From Humulus lupulus (taxonomy: Eukaryota > Streptophyta > Magnoliopsida > Rosales > Cannabaceae), in assembly GCF_963169125.1 (NCBI RefSeq), contig NC_084802.1:111542903-111606902 (forward strand): a DNA stretch of 64,000 bases, written 5' to 3'. Position 1 is the stretch's first letter. Each line of letters opens with the position of its first letter. A model generated the notes under the pieces. It made no database searches. It was not told the DNA's origin and saw only the letters and a list, made by a program, of their open reading frames with translations. The translations under genes and the position numbers were made by a program. Below, in pieces: positions 23,008-36,866 of this stretch.

Positions 23008-26000
23008 TCAATTGTGAATCTCTTTAGGGAGTTTAAGTCCCATCCATCGAGATGATACAGCCACTAAATCCCTCGTTAGTGGCTTAGTGAAAGGATCTGC
23101 CAGATTTTCACTTGTTCTCACATAGGATATTGAGATGACTCCTCTTTGAATCAATTCTCTTACATATCCATGTCTTAGACTAATATGTCTAGACTTCCCG
23201 TTAAACACTCCGCTGTATGCTCTAGCCAATGTCGCTTGGCTATCACAATGTATTGATATAGTAGATACATTCTCCTTGATTAGGAGAATCTCTGTCAAGA
23301 GATCCCTTAACCATTCGGCCTCTTTGCCTGTAGCAGCTAGAGCTATAAACTTTGCTTCCATAGTGGGATGAGATATACAGGTTTGTTTCTTGGAACCCCA
23401 AGAAATTACACCTCCATCAAGTGTAAATACCCAACCAGTTGTGGACAAGTTGTCCCCAAGATTGGATATCCAACTTGCATCTGTATATCCTTCTAAGATT
23501 GAAGGAAATTTGAACTAGTGAAGGCTTAGTCCTTTGGTTTTCTTGAGATAACCTAGGACTCTTCCAATAGCCTTCTAGTGATCCACACTTGGATTACTTG
23601 TAAACCTACTAAGTTTACTTACTGCAAATGCTATATCAGATCTAGTACATTGGGCAGCGTACATTAGACTCCCTATAGCACCAATGTACTCCAATTGAGC
23701 CACCGCTCTTCCTTCATTCTTCTCTAGTTTTATACTATGATCGAATGGAGTATTGGCATCTTTAACCTTGAGATGGTTAAATTTGTTCAATACTTTCTCA
23801 ACATAGTGGGCTTGCCCTAACGCAAAACCCCCACTATGTTTCTTTACTTTGATACCAAGTATGGTATCAACTTCTCCAAGATCTTTCATCTTGAAGGTTG
23901 ATGATAGAAACCTCTTCGTTTCTTCTATCCCTTTCATTCTATTACTTAGAATAAGCATGGAATCCACATATAAGCAAACAATGATCACATATCCCTTACA
24001 AGTTTTGGAATATAAACACTTGTCTTCATAGTTATGTCTAAACCCATTAGACATGATGGCTTGATCAAATTTCTCATGCCATTTCTTAGGAGCTTGTTTC
24101 AATCCATAAAAGGATTTTACAAGTCTACATACTTTATGCTCATATATTGGTAGGACAAACCCTTCGAGTTGTTCCATATAAACCTCCTCATTGAGGTCAC
24201 CATTAAGAAATGTCGTTTTGACATCCATTTGATGAACATATAAGTTGTGTATAGAAGCTAATGCGAACAAAATTCTTATAGAAGTTGTTCTTGCAACAGG
24301 CGCATAGGTATCGAAATAATCGATACCCTCTTTTTACCTACACTCTTTAGCTACTAATCTAGCTTTAAAGGTTTGGATAGTGCCGTCAGTGTGGTATTTT
24401 CTCCTAAATACCCACTTACACCCAATTAGCTTAGACCCCGGTGGGAGATCTACCAATTCCCAAGTGTTGTTGGAAAGAATGGAATCCATCTCATTATTGA
24501 TGGATTTTTTTCCAAAATGCAGTATCTCTCGATTGCATAGCTTCTCTATAAGTCTTAGGATCATCCTCAATGAGAAGTACAATAGGAATTTTCCTAATGA
24601 CTTCCTCTCTATTTCCTTCTACCATGTACAATGAAATTTGTTGAGAATCTATCTCATCCACTACTAGACTTTTATGATTTTTAAGCCTTTGACTTCTTCT
24701 AGGTTCAAAGGGTTGCTTTACATCCTTTTGAGAATTCTCCTCTTGAGAATCAACTTTGGATGTAGAAGCTTGAGAATTGTTCTCATATAACAAATTCTCC
24801 TTTAGAGATGTTGAAGCTTTAGAATTGTTGTCACATAACATATTCTCAAAAAATTCAACTTCTCTATATTCAATCACAATATTAGACTCTAAGTCTAATA
24901 GCCTATAAGCTTTACTATTGTTGGCATAACCAACAAAAGCACACTTTATGGCTCTTGAACCTAACTTTGTTCCATTAGGTTCAGTTTTCTTGCAATATGC
25001 AAGACACCCGCACACTTTGAAGTACCCTATGTTGGGTTTTCTTCCTTTCCATAACTCATATGGAGATATCTCATTTTTCTTCATCAGTATTCGATTAAGA
25101 ATGTGACAAGCGGTTAAAAGCACTTCACCCCATAAGTTGAAGTTCAACTTAGAAAACACCAACATAGAATTTATCATCTCTAGATAAGTCCTATTTTTCC
25201 TTTCGGAAACACCATTATGTTGTTGTGTATAAGGTGCAATGCACTCATGAATTATACCATTTTCTTCACAAAATGTATTGAATTCATTAGAGAAGTACTC
25301 TCCTCCTCTATCACTTCTTAGCACCTTAATCTTTTTATTTAGTTGATTTTCAACTTCTAATTTATACAATTTAAAAGCATCAAAAGTTTCATCTTTATGC
25401 TTTAAAAGAAACACATAGGTATATCTACTAAAATCATCTATAAAAGTAAGAAAATACCTTTTACCACCTCTAGTTAAAACACCATTTAATTCACAAAGAT
25501 CTCTATGGATTAAATCTAGTAAATTAGATGATCTTTCTACACTAGGAAATGGTTTCTTAATCATTTTTGCATTAACACATGCTTCACATTTACCATAGTT
25601 TTTAATATTGCATGCAATCATACCACATTTTACTACTCTTTCCATGGTTGAAAAACCTAAGATGCCACAAAAATAGAGAATCATACTCAACAATATAGGC
25701 GGAATTAACATTTTTATTGATAACATTGAAAGTTACATCATTGGTGCACAATTTAACCATACCCTCACAAGAGTACCCCTTTCCCAAAAATACATTTGAT
25801 TTGGTAAGTATAAGTTTACCAGACTCAAAAATGGCTTTAATGCTGGGCTTGCCAAGCAAATCACCACTTACCAAGTTTCTACTCATTTCGGGAACATAAA
25901 TTACTGTCACTAATGTAACTTTCTTGCCAGATGTGAAAAAGACTTCAATGGTACATTTTCCAAGTACCTTGGATTTGCCCTCATTGCCCATTTGAATCTC

Positions 26001-26995
26001 ATGGTTGCCCTTTGACTCTTCAAAGGTCTTGAACAATGATTTGTCATAGGTGACATGGACGGTGGCACATGTATCATACCACCACCCTTTCACCTTGCCT
26101 TGGACTGCATTCACCTCACTAAGGGTAGCAACTATGTTTTCCTCTTGAGTTGCATTCACCTTAGGTCCTTGTTGGTCTTTTCTATGCCTACACTCTCTAT
26201 CATAGTGACCCTTTTTCCCACACACAAAGCAAGGATCTTTCTCGCCCTTAAACTTGTTTGTGTTGATTTTTGGACCCAAAGGTTTCTCGGTACCCTTTTT
26301 CCCTTTGTTTTTGGGATGTTTTGGTTGTGACACCGCATTTGCTTTGGAAGTCTCTCCATTAGACCCCTCCACAAGTTTATCTCTACATATCGATTCCTCC
26401 TCGATTCGAATATGTTTTTGGATTTCCTCTAAAGAATAATCCTCATTTTTATGAAGGATTCTTTTCCTATAGCTCTTCCAAGTTGGTGGTAATTTAGCCA
26501 CTGTAGCACCAACTTGAAAGGCCCCGGGAAGCTCGATCTTTAATACTTCCAATTTCTTAACAATTATTTGCAATTCATGAATTTGAGGAAGAATAGGTTT
26601 ATCACCAAAAAATTTGAAATGAAATTATTGAGATACCAAAAACTTTTTGGTACCTTCCACTTCCGCCTTGAACTTTGTCTCAAGTGCATCCCATATCTCC
26701 TGGCCGATTTGGTCTTGGTGTAGAGGTCATAGAGCCTATCAGAGAGGGCGTTGAGGATATGAACCCTACAAAGGAGATTGTCCTCCTCCCTCTTCCATCA
26801 TTTCTCCACCTCCTCGGGAGTGTCCCTGTCGGATGGCGTTGGGAGAGGTTCTAGAGTGGATTCTAGAATGTAGGCGATTTTGAGAGTGGTTAAAAGGAAT
26901 CTCACCTTGTCTTGCCACCTAGTGAAATTGGACCCATCAAACCTATCCAACCTCACTAGGTCTTGATTCATTGTCTTGATGGTCTCACCTTCCAT
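23008..26995 (-). pseudogene. Copia-2 gag-pol polyprotein, frameshifted
   Basis: Domains in order on the minus strand: Gag from ATG 26995 (MEGETIKTMNQDLVRLDRFD); nucleocapsid knuckle CFVCGKKGHYDREC near 26222; protease near 26078 with DTC where the family has DTG; integrase (about 25650-24900) with zinc-finger cysteines, the D, D and E positions visible in IHRDL, LRSDRGGEYF and NGVSERKNR; reverse transcriptase (24582-23575) with YVDS in place of YVDD; RNase H (23448-23008) with [14 protein letters not shown] and HCDSQA. Frames break near 26780-26580, 25610, 24500, 24330 and 23570-23450. Two catalytic motifs are altered, so the copy cannot be autonomous. The exact lineage within Ty1/copia is not resolved. 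No tRNA-Met type primer site is visible next to the LTR at 27024. Confidence 0.93.
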
Positions 26996-27024
26996 TGAAA
27001 CAAACAAAGGGATAAGCTTTTGAA

Positions 27025-28184
27025 TGTTAGGTAAATATGTATTGCCTCAATGGAAATAGGTAAGAATATTACAACTCTATGCAATATATTAAAAATAAAT
27101 ATAGATTGATTAAATAAGGTTACAACTCTATAATTGAAAGTACAAATAAACAAAAAGAAGAAGAAGAAGAAGAGAAGAAGAAGAATAGAATAGTGAAAAA
27201 TACAACTCTAAGCAAAATATTACAAGTAAAGTAAAGGTGTTTAAAACAAAAGAGAAGATTACAACTCTAAACAAAAGTTACAAGTAAATAGAACTAGAGA
27301 ATAAGAAGAAAAGCAATAGAATAAAATGTAAGAACAAAAACACAAGTAAACTCTCACTTACACAACCTAAGTGAAGAGGGTTGGGGATCACCAACTTGAA
27401 AAAGGTTTAAAACCTTTGTCCAAAACCTTATTTCCCCCTAAATCAAACACTAAGGGATCTCTCTCAGATTAAAGGAAATGCTTTATGGAATTATCAAGCC
27501 TTAAGGTGTTTCTAGCCAAGTGCTCTAATGGATAGAAATGTTGTGTCTTTCAAATGAGCTACAGGCTCCTATTTATAGAGTTTAGAGACACCCTTTGAAT
27601 TTCAAATTCTACCAACCTCCATGGTAGTTACCAATGATTAATTGGTTTATTATGGAATTAAAAATGAGATTTGGGAGTTATTTGGATTTTTGGAACCGTT
27701 CAACACTTTTGGAAAAAACTGAAAAAATGGCCTGAAATGCACTTGTGGCCGCGGCCAGGGACATCAGTGGTCGCAGCCACTACTTTCTGTCCCCCAGGCC
27801 GCGACCACCATCATTCAGTGGCTGCGGCCATAGCCCAGTTTCAGCACTTGAAAATGTGTTGTTTTTCCAAACAGTTCCAAACCCTCCCAAATGATTTTGT
27901 AACCCCCCAAACACATTATTGGGGTTAAAATCATATCTCTAACAACCATTTCACATGTGCCTTTTATGAAATTCATCTCAATATTGTGTAACACCAAATT
28001 TACACAATAAAGGGTAATATTTGGAAGTTACAAATTCGTAACACCAAATACGTTACATATTTTGATATATCTCATATATCTAAATATTGTAACTCTCTAT
28101 TATATGTTACAATATGTGACTCTCTTTGTCACATTTATATAATCTTAAAAATTATATTATATTATATTATAAAATAATATAACA
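27025..28184 (-). mobile_element. Copia-2 5' LTR
   Basis: This intact 1160-bp LTR has TGTTA...TAACA termini. A minus-strand TATAAATA lies near 27568-27580. The GTGAC at 28185-28189 is the right copy of the target duplication, after which copia-1 resumes in frame. Confidence 0.93.
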
Positions 28185-28189
28185 GTGAC

Positions 28190-28420
28190 AACAGTGGGGC
28201 AGTAGCTAACTCAAAGGAACCACGGAGTCACAAGAGGGGAAAGCACATCGAGAGGAAGTATCACTTGCTTAGAGAGATAGTTCATCGAGGAGATGTTGCA
28301 GTTATGAAGATAGCTTCAGAGCATAATCTTGTAGATCCTTTCACAAAGACTCTATCCATAAGATCTTTTAAGGAGCATGTAAGAAACATGGGAATGAGAG
28401 AGATGCCTCATTTTCTTTAG
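28190..28420 (+). pseudogene. Copia-1 pol, part 2: end of RNase H
   Basis: The first codons continue the frame stopped at 1389. The sequence contains NSGAVANSKEPRSHK, KHIERKYHLLREI and DPFTKTLS, the usual C terminus of plant copia RNase H, and ends at TAG 28418-28420. The purine-rich GGCAAGTGGGAGAT at 28421-28434 is the polypurine tract. Confidence 0.95.
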
Positions 28421-28434
28421 GGCAAGTGGGAGAT

Positions 28435-31347
28435 TGTTGGGAATTGTGCCCTGAAAGCGTATGTAGTAGACATTGTTTTATGAAATAAATAAATTAATTG
28501 AATTTTTTATGTATATATTTTATGGACTATATTATTATGTGATAATATTATGTAAATATCAGAAAAATTCCTATGTTCATATATGTGATCTCAAACACGT
28601 ATTGGTACGGGAGGATTGTGTTTGAGATAAATGAACTTGAATAGTTCGCAGTAAAATAAAGTTATGGAATCTTTAGATTAATTACTGCAAGTACGGTCTA
28701 CTAGTATTATGAATACATGTGATCTAGATCCGTATCACTAGTGTGGTAGGACACTTTAGTGGAGGTGCTTTATATATTAGAGAATATATAGAACTGGACC
28801 AGATATGTTTATTATAATAGTAGGGGTGTTCATAAAACCGTCCACACCGCACAAACCGCCTACACCGCACCACACCGCACCCCAATTTGCAGTTTAGAAC
28901 CCTTCGCGGTGCGGTTGTGGTTTGTATTTTTGCCAAACAGCGCGGTGCGGTGTGGTTTTAAATTTTATAAATGCTGTTCAAACCACACCGCACCACATCA
29001 TTATATATATTAACTTTTTTATATTATTTTTTTCAATTTTAATATATTTAAAGTTAATGCATAAATATTTATATAGTATAATATAATATACACAATATCT
29101 AGAAAGAAAATATAATGTTTCATAGAATGCTAACACATATTCTACTTCAATCTAAAGATATTCCTCCTCAATTAAAATAATATTTACTTCTATATTACAT
29201 TTTTTCTTTGTTATTTTTTTTATTGTTTTGCTTAAAGTTTATTAACTTGTTGTACATTTAATTATTTTGTTAAACACTCTATGGTTATGAGATTTATTAT
29301 GAATCTTTCTTAATTATAATATTTAATTGTTAAATTATTTGGAGATAGGTATAAATCGCCAACACCGCACCGCACCACACTGCATTTTTGCGGTGCGGTT
29401 TATGTGGTTTGATGTCTATGCGCTGCGGTCCAAAAAATTAGAGAAAAACTGCACCACCCGCACCACGAACATCCCTAATTAATACTTAGTTAAATACCAT
29501 TTCGAAGTATTAATTAAATATATCAACTGATGATCGTATACAAATAGATCTTAATCCTGAAGTTACTATGAACTCATGTTTATCTTATATGAGTTCTTTG
29601 ATTCACTCGTTAGGGTCTGCCAGAATGATCAGGTTAGAAACTTTTGTTTTGGGAACTCATTAATGTAGATGGCTGGGGACATAGTATACAGATATGGAAT
29701 CTATGCCTTCTCGCAAGAGATTGAATAATGGTTCTCTTAAGGGTTGACTTTTGAGACTGAAAGGTTACTGAGCTCAAATTCATAATTTAGTTATGAATTA
29801 ACCTTCACTAGTAAAGTCAATGGTACTTAAGGAAACAAGAGATAATTAAAAGGGTAAAACAGTAATTTTATTCCCGATTAATTATGAACCATTATTAGAG
29901 GGTCAATTTGTATGCAATGATTATATCAGTGGACACTTTATAATTATAAAGTACTCAGTAAATGAAATGTCTATAATTACAAGAGTACAGTCTCATATTT
30001 ATAGTAAAATAATCATGAGATTAATAAATTAAGATTATTTAATTAAAGAGTTTAATTAATAATCTCAAATTCATTGGAGCTTGGAATTATAGGTCCATAG
30101 GTCCCTACAACGGCTCTATCAATACTATTCAAGGTAAGAGTTGATATGAAGGGAAAAATAGTTGAAAGACATATTTAAGAAGAAATTTGTTCTTCGGGCA
30201 AAATATGCAATTATATGATAATAGTGATTAATTAATTAATTACAAATTAGTTTTAATTAACAAAATTAATTATTATTTAATTATTGTATAATTTTTAAAA
30301 TTAAATTAATTTTGAAATTTAATTAAATAATTAATTAATTATAATTTTTGAAATTATAATAAATTAAATATTTATTTTCGAAAATATTAAATTTAATTAA
30401 TTGGTAGAATTAATTAAATATATTTATTTGTTTGGGAGATAATAATCTGATAACTTCAAATTGGATTTGAATTTAGAAGATTAATATTTATTCAAGTAAT
30501 TAATTATATTTGATAATTAGTTAAAAAGATATTTAATTTAATATTGATTCAAATTTGAATTAGTTATCAAGTTGTTAGATTTTTATCTGACAAGTAGTTT
30601 GAATAAATAATTAAATAAAAATAGAAAAATCAAATATCCTTAAAAATAGGGGTGGTACACGTGCACACACAGTCTATGGACTATGTGTGGCGTGTACTGC
30701 TATTTTTTCAGGGATAAGATTTTCATTTTTATTTATTTAATTAATTAATTAATGGATAATTTAAAAAAAATTAGTTTTTGGATATTTTCATTAATAAAAT
30801 AAATAATTAATTAACAAATTAAATTGTAAGTTGGTTACAGATTTATTTTTTAAATTTGAATATTTTCTTTTAAGTATGAGTAATCAGAAAATATATAGAG
30901 AACTCAGATTACTCAGACAATTAAGTCTATTCGCTCTGTGAAAAATAGAACGATACTTTTCTCTCCCTGAAAAATAAATAACCAATTCTCAGGCCTATTC
31001 TCTTGATCTCATGTGTTGAGTACATCAAGTAGAATCACAAATAAACTATCCTTCATTCTCTAAGTGCCCACACACTTCTTGAGGTGTAGAGAACGCTGTG
31101 GAAGATCTTGGTGTGAGTACCTGGGAGCAGTTTGGATAGGAAGATCGTTCTTATTACAAAAAGATAGCAATGACACTTGATAGGCTTCAAGAGGTATGAT
31201 TTCTATTCTTAACTTGCTTATGATTAATGTATGTATACTAATGGATCAGCATATTTAAATGTAGTTTAAATATGTTACAAAAAAAAATTTGTGCACTGGG
31301 CCAACCCCACCACCATTCCGCTCCGTATTAGGAAACTCGTTCCTAAC
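28435..31347 (+). mobile_element. Copia-1 3' LTR
   Basis: It runs from TGTTGGGAATTGTGCCC to TCGTTCCTAACA: 2913 bp including a 657-bp MITE, so about 2256 bp of LTR. The minus-strand LTRs of copia-3 (42317-44682 and 52378-54386) match it in several blocks, for example the CCCACACAC..AGGTGTAGAG part near 31070. The 5' LTR lies left of the window. ORFs inside are not supported. Confidence 0.9.
28821..29477. mobile_element. hAT-like MITE with CCGCACC subterminal repeats
   Basis: The ends TAGGGGTGTTC and GAACATCCCTA are inverted repeats with one mismatch. Next to them, on both sides, are clusters of CCGCACC or GGTGCGG words (28850-29000 and 29355-29470), as seen in plant hAT non-autonomous elements. 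The middle is very AT-rich and has no ORF. An exact 8-bp duplication is not clear. The related copia-3 LTR near 43930-43950 lacks this segment, which supports insertion. Confidence 0.75.
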
Positions 31348-33713
31348 AGCGTCATCTACGGTTTTACAAAATCCTTGTGGGTGTCCTATGTTTAATTTAT
31401 TGTTAGTATTTTAATCTAAGTGATCTAATTGTAAAATTGAAAATAAGCTAACAAGGGCATGCTAGGGTTTGTGTTTGGATTTGTTGTTAATTGAGCATGA
31501 AGGTTATGGTTTGAATTTTGAGAAGCTTGAATTTAAGATGAATTTCATGTTAGTTATGCTTGCTGATTTTTGCATATAATTGGTGAAACAATGTTTTAAA
31601 TGATCATGTGATGTCTCTAATAATAGTTTGATTTTATGTAAATAAAAGGGTATTTTATTTCACATTTAAATGATGTTTTTATCAAATTAACACATGCTGA
31701 TTTTTACGAAGAAAATGTGATTTTAATCTAAATTTGTGATTTGTTGAATGAATTGTTAGTTGCTGGAATTTTTTTTATTAAAATTAAGAAATGTCTTTTA
31801 AATAAGATATATAATGTAAGTATATTAAATAATCATGCCCGAAGTTATGTATATGAAAAAACAATATTTTTTTAAATGTTACCATGAATTTTCACACTAT
31901 TATCTCAGTGTAGATTTCTTTTTTATTTAAATGAGAAAATGTTTAAATTCTCATATTAATTTTTTTTAAACAAAATAAAAGTTGCTAAAAGTTTGTGTTA
32001 TTAAGTTCAATAATTATTTTATTTAAAATTAATGAGTCTTACACCTACTTAATTTAAGTTGTAAATAATATAAGTGAAAATATATTTTTCACACACATTA
32101 AATTACAAATTATCACATTTAATCATATTATTTTATTAATTTAGAAAGGATTTATTTTTTTTCTAAAGGAAACAAGAAATTATTAAGTACTTCCGAATAA
32201 CTATAAATTAAGTTATTTTCTATGCAATTTAAAATAATAAATGAGATTATTATTTTGTGAGAAATTTAGAAAATGGTTAAATGAATTATTTTTATGAAGT
32301 AAAAATAATGTATTAAGTGGTTTAATCAAACTTTGGGATTTATAGAAATAAATAATGGTGAAGAGATCATGTTATAGAATTTTATTTGAAAAAGTTGGAA
32401 ATAAGCATGTAGGAATTATCGTTTTACAACGTCACTTTTAACAAGGCTCCCATGTATGCATGTCGCATGAAAATATATTCTTACTTAATATATGCTTATT
32501 AATCAAACATATAGTTTTTACTTTGTAACCATGAAGGGATAGTAGGTAGAATTGACATTATTCTTTTGTGATTTTATGTAAAAATGTGTATGTTTGGAAT
32601 TATTGGGCAACTTGCACCATGTGTGCATGGCCCATGCACACATGGGGTATATGTGTTGGGCATGAGTAATTGACATATGATTCTAAGAGGTAATGTTTGA
32701 TTATGATTATAGGCTCGTTGAGAATTTTTTCTCATTTTGCTTTGCTCGGACCTGAGTTAAGGAAGTTAGAATTTCTATGTTTATGCTATGAAATGGTAAG
32801 ATTGGTCTGTTATGAGAATAATGACATGTTATGTATGATGATGGATCATGTGATATGAAGTATGAAATTCTTTCTTGAAATGTTATGATGAATATGGCGC
32901 AACATGTGTTTCCTTTATGTTGATATGAAATAGATTTCATGTGTTTGTATGTTGTATGAAAAAGCAAATGGTTGCTAGTGTGCTGAACGTGACACAACAA
33001 AGGAGTTACTAAGGATATGACGTACCTCATTGGACGGACGCGCCAAGGTTATTCAATGACCAGAGCCTTATGTTTACCTCACAGAGGAGGTTTTCCAGTT
33101 TTATTCTTTTACTGGTTACCTCAAGATATAACATGGACAATAGTGGCGCTATGATCACAAAGAGTACGATTAGGATGTATGATTATGATGGCTGTTTATG
33201 ATGTATGATTATGATGTACGGATATGACGTATGGTTATGATGTATGATTATGATATGTTATGAGTTTTACAATATGAATATGTTCTTATTGTGTTTCCTT
33301 GAATGTTATTGTATTTTTTTATACTTCCTTATTGGGCTTTTAGCTTACCCCCTTATTTCCCCCCTTTCAGGTAATAAATAGGGTTTCTCTTTGGCATGCG
33401 TTGTGATGTGGGGAGTTCTGACGTGTTGGTGTGTATGACGTGGGGGTATCCTATGAACGAATAAACGATCAACATAAGCGCTGAATTTTAAAGAATGATG
33501 TTATAGAATTAAATTTTAAAACTATCAGTGGGACTTAAACTTTAGTTTTCTTTAAACGTTGCATAAGAACACTCTATTTTTATTTTAAACTATTGGGCTC
33601 TACTTGCATGTTTTATCAAGACCCCACTGAATTTTAATATGTTAAGTGGTATTTTTTTATTTATTTATGAGTTATGAGGCGTTTTACAAAGTAATAGATT
33701 AGGGTGCTTTACA
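31348..33713 (+). mobile_element. Tekay-like gypsy 5' LTR, right-hand part
   Basis: It ends GGTGCTTTACA just before a TGGTATCAGAGAT primer site. Its left part is cut off by copia-1. The start of the matching LTR is at 36862-37278, so the pieces do not overlap and the full LTR was at least about 2.8 kb. There is no gene. The minus-strand ORF at 32707-33030 has no recognisable content. Confidence 0.8.
33166..33264 (+). repeat. Imperfect tandem repeat of GATGTATGATTAT words
   Basis: About eight imperfect copies of a 12-13 base word (variants of GATGTATGATTAT, GATGTACGGATAT) follow one another inside the gypsy LTR. Confidence 0.65.
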
Positions 33714-33715
33714 AA

Positions 33716-33728
33716 TGGTATCAGAGAT
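33716..33728 (+). other. Primer-binding site, tRNA-Met type
   Basis: TGGTATCAGAGAT follows the LTR end by two bases, the usual initiator-Met primer site of many gypsy and copia elements. Confidence 0.8.
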
Positions 33729-34563
33729 AGTTGGTCATGTTTCTAAGCACCCTCCCCATACATGTTAAAGATAGGAAAATCCCACCTCACCGTGTCGTAA
33801 GTACTTGCTTTAATTGTTACTTGTTTTCTCTATTTTAAATTATTAGTTCTGTGACTGCAGTGTAGAAAGTATGCCTCTAGTAATTAGGACTTCTAGAAAG
33901 AAACTTCTCGAAGAGATCAGTGGGATCTCAAGGGTTCATATAGATTAGGTAAACGACAAATATGAGTGGAGATCAGCTCCTCGAAAGATGTTTATTCTGA
34001 ATGAATGTATTTAATGGATGAAATGCATCATAAGAAATCACAAGTATGACACTATCAAGTTTCAAGTAAAGTGAAGAATGGAATACGAAGATGATAATAT
34101 AACTGGACACTATCAAGATCAAATGACACATAAGCTTTACGACGCAATTGTTAATAAAAACATAGGTTAGGGAGTTTACTCCACGACATTATCTTGCGAG
34201 GTGAAGTTGTTAGCTAGATAGATACGCACAGTCACAGAGGAGATTTCAACTGAGGAGCATACAAAGTGTACACGCCACAACATTTGGTAGCAAACAACAA
34301 CAAAACCTCAATGGAAGAAATAGAGAGTAAGGAGGTGGAGAGGCGAGTAAATCCACGATAATGTAGTTCAACATAGAGGACAATGACAAGCTACAAGCCG
34401 ATGCAACAATGAGGATAAGTAATGAGTTGTGACATGAGAAAATAAGACAAAGGCTACTAGTACAAGCTAAGGATGTTCCAGGACAACAAGATAATTAGCA
34501 ATCCTAAAGATGGATGATAAAATTTGGTGGGACATGGTTAAGTAGATACAAACTTTAGACACC
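33729..34563 (+). other. Leader and decayed gag N terminus of the Tekay-like element
   Basis: A possible start is ATGCCTCTAGTAATTAGG at about 33871, but the frame meets stops within 100 bases. The remainder is too decayed to translate. Confidence 0.5.
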
Positions 34564-36866
34564 ATGACCTGGGCTGACTTTGTACAAATTTTTAGCAAAA
34601 AGTACTACAACACTACAATACTAGCAACTAGAGTTAACAAGTTTGTGACACTTACACAAGGTAGTCTTCCAGTAACAGAGTATGCCCAGAAGTTTGACAG
34701 ACTGGAAAGGTTTGCATGTGAGATAGTCCCAATAATGTTCATGAGAGTTCAAAGTCTGATAAGGGGACTGAAGCCTATGATTGCCAGGGATGTCAAAATG
34801 ACAAGTAAAGAACTAGTTAGCTATTCTAAGATTTTGGACAAAACTTTAGACATTAAGTACATGAAGAACTATATATGGAAGGATGGTGCCGCAAGGAGAG
34901 AGACTAACAAGAGTAAATCCTTTCAAGGGAATAACAAGAGGAGGCCCAATAGGGTCAAAACAGTGGCACTGACAAAAGGCCCGAGGTTGCAACTCCCAAT
35001 GGAAATCACAACAACCACAACAACAATCATAATCGTGGAAACCACCAGAACTGCAAGAGGAAGTTCCTTAATTGTCCCAAGTGTTCGCGCAGACATTTAG
35101 GATAATGTCAGGCCAGCGCACACAGATGCTACGAATGCGGTCAAGCAGCCCACTTGAAGGAGGATTTCCCACAGCGGAGGGCAGGAGCTAGACAAGGAAA
35201 CAATGGTAATCTAGTTCCAGCTAGAGTGTTTGCTTTGACCCAGGGAGAGGCAACGAACAGTAACATGACTATCATAGGAGAGATTTTTTTTGTCATCTAG
35301 GTGGTTATAATCAACCTTCATAGTAGTTGAGGGTAGAGAGTGCTCAATAGACCTCATAGATCTAGACATACCAGATTATGATGTTATACTTGGCATGGAC
35401 TGATTAGCCAAATATGGAGCAACGATAGACTATCAGAGAAAGATAGTAGAGTTCAGACCTGAAGAATGGAAAAAATTTCTTTTTAGAAGTGACAGGATTT
35501 TGCATAACTATCATATCGGCACTGGAAGCTCAGAACATGATGCAGCATGGGTGTTCAACATTTTTTGTGGATAATTACCAACACCCTATTCCTTACATCT
35601 AGAGTTGACAAAGATGTACCAAGATCTCAAGGCATTTGATTGGTTGCCTGAGATGAAGAAAGATGTTGTTGAGTTTGTTGCCAGATGTTTGACATGTCAG
35701 CAAGTCAAGGCAGAACAACAAAGGCCAGCAGGGCTAGTTCAACTGCTTTACGTTCTAGAATGGAAATGGGAAGATATAGTAATGGACTTTGTGGTAGGGC
35801 TACCAAGCACCACAAAAAAACATGATTCTACTTGGGTAATAGTGAATAGGCTCACTAAGTTCGCCCATTTTCTACCAGTTAAGACCATCTACTCGGCGGA
35901 GCAGTATGTAGAATTGTATGTGAGTGAGATAGTGAGACTTCATGGGTTCCAAGGTTGATTATTTCTGATCCAGGGTTAGTATTCACATTGAACTTTTGGA
36001 AGGGATTATAGAAAGCTATAGGTACAAGGTTAAAGGTCAGTATCGCATTCCATCCCCAGACCGATGGGCAGTCTGAGAGGACTATACAGATTCTAGAGGA
36101 CATGTTGAGATGTTGCACTTTGGACTTTTCAGAATCTTGGAGTCAATACCTACTCGTGATGGAGTTCTCCTATACTAATAGTTATCAATCCACTATTGGG
36201 ATGGCTCCCTATGAGATGATTTATGGGTGAAAGTGTAGATCTCATTTGCACTAGGATGAGGTTGGGGAGAAACAAATATTAGGCCCCGAGACAGTTAAGG
36301 AAGCCAGCGAGGCGATCGAGAAAATTCACCAAAGGATGCTTACAACTCAAAGTAGGCAAAAGAGTTACGCTAACCTTAAGAGAAGGGGCATTGAGTTTTC
36401 AGTGGGTGAGTTTGTGTTTTTGAGAGTCTAGCCAATGAAAGGTGTTATGCATTTTGGGAAGAAAGGGAAGTTGATCCCAAGATATATAGGTCCATTTGAG
36501 ATTTTGGACAGTGTAGGGAATGTTGCGTACCGTTTACCACTTCCCTCAGCACTAGTCGAAACGCATAATGTCTTTCACACATCGATGTTGTGTAAGTACA
36601 TGTTAGATCCCTCTCATGTTCTAAGTTATGAGCCATTACAGCTAAAGCAAGACCTAAGTTACGATGAATTGCTCGACTGTGTTATCGAAAAGGGAATCAA
36701 AGAACTGAAATCCAAAATGATTCCATTAGCTAAGGTCCTGTGGAAGAATATTACGGAACGAGAAGAAACATGGGAGTTGGAGGAAGACATGAGAGAAAGA
36801 TACCCTGAGTTATTGGGAAAGAAAGAATTTTGGGACGAAATTTCTTTTAAGGAGGGTATATTGTAG
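34564..36866 (+). pseudogene. Tekay-like gypsy gag-integrase-chromodomain remains
   Basis: Gag core at 34564-35000 (TWADFVQIFSKKYY, SLPVTEYAQKFDRLERF). A nucleocapsid knuckle CYECGQAAHLKED with a changed last Cys is near 35127-35170. Decayed protease follows (ARVFALTQGEA). The reverse transcriptase and RNase H are almost wholly deleted between about 35530 and 35600. Integrase resumes at 35605 with its zinc finger (CLTCQQVK) and core (DIVMDFVVGLPS). Decayed frames lead to a C terminus at 36435-36866 with a chromodomain-like end (SYDELLDCVIEKGIKEL, then KVLWKN, ETWELEEDMRERYPEL). The chromodomain places it with the chromoviruses, and Tekay fits best. Confidence 0.88.

Noticed and set aside
32707..33030. 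107-codon minus-strand frame
   Set aside because: It lies in the gypsy LTR, opposite repeat-rich sequence, with no motif.
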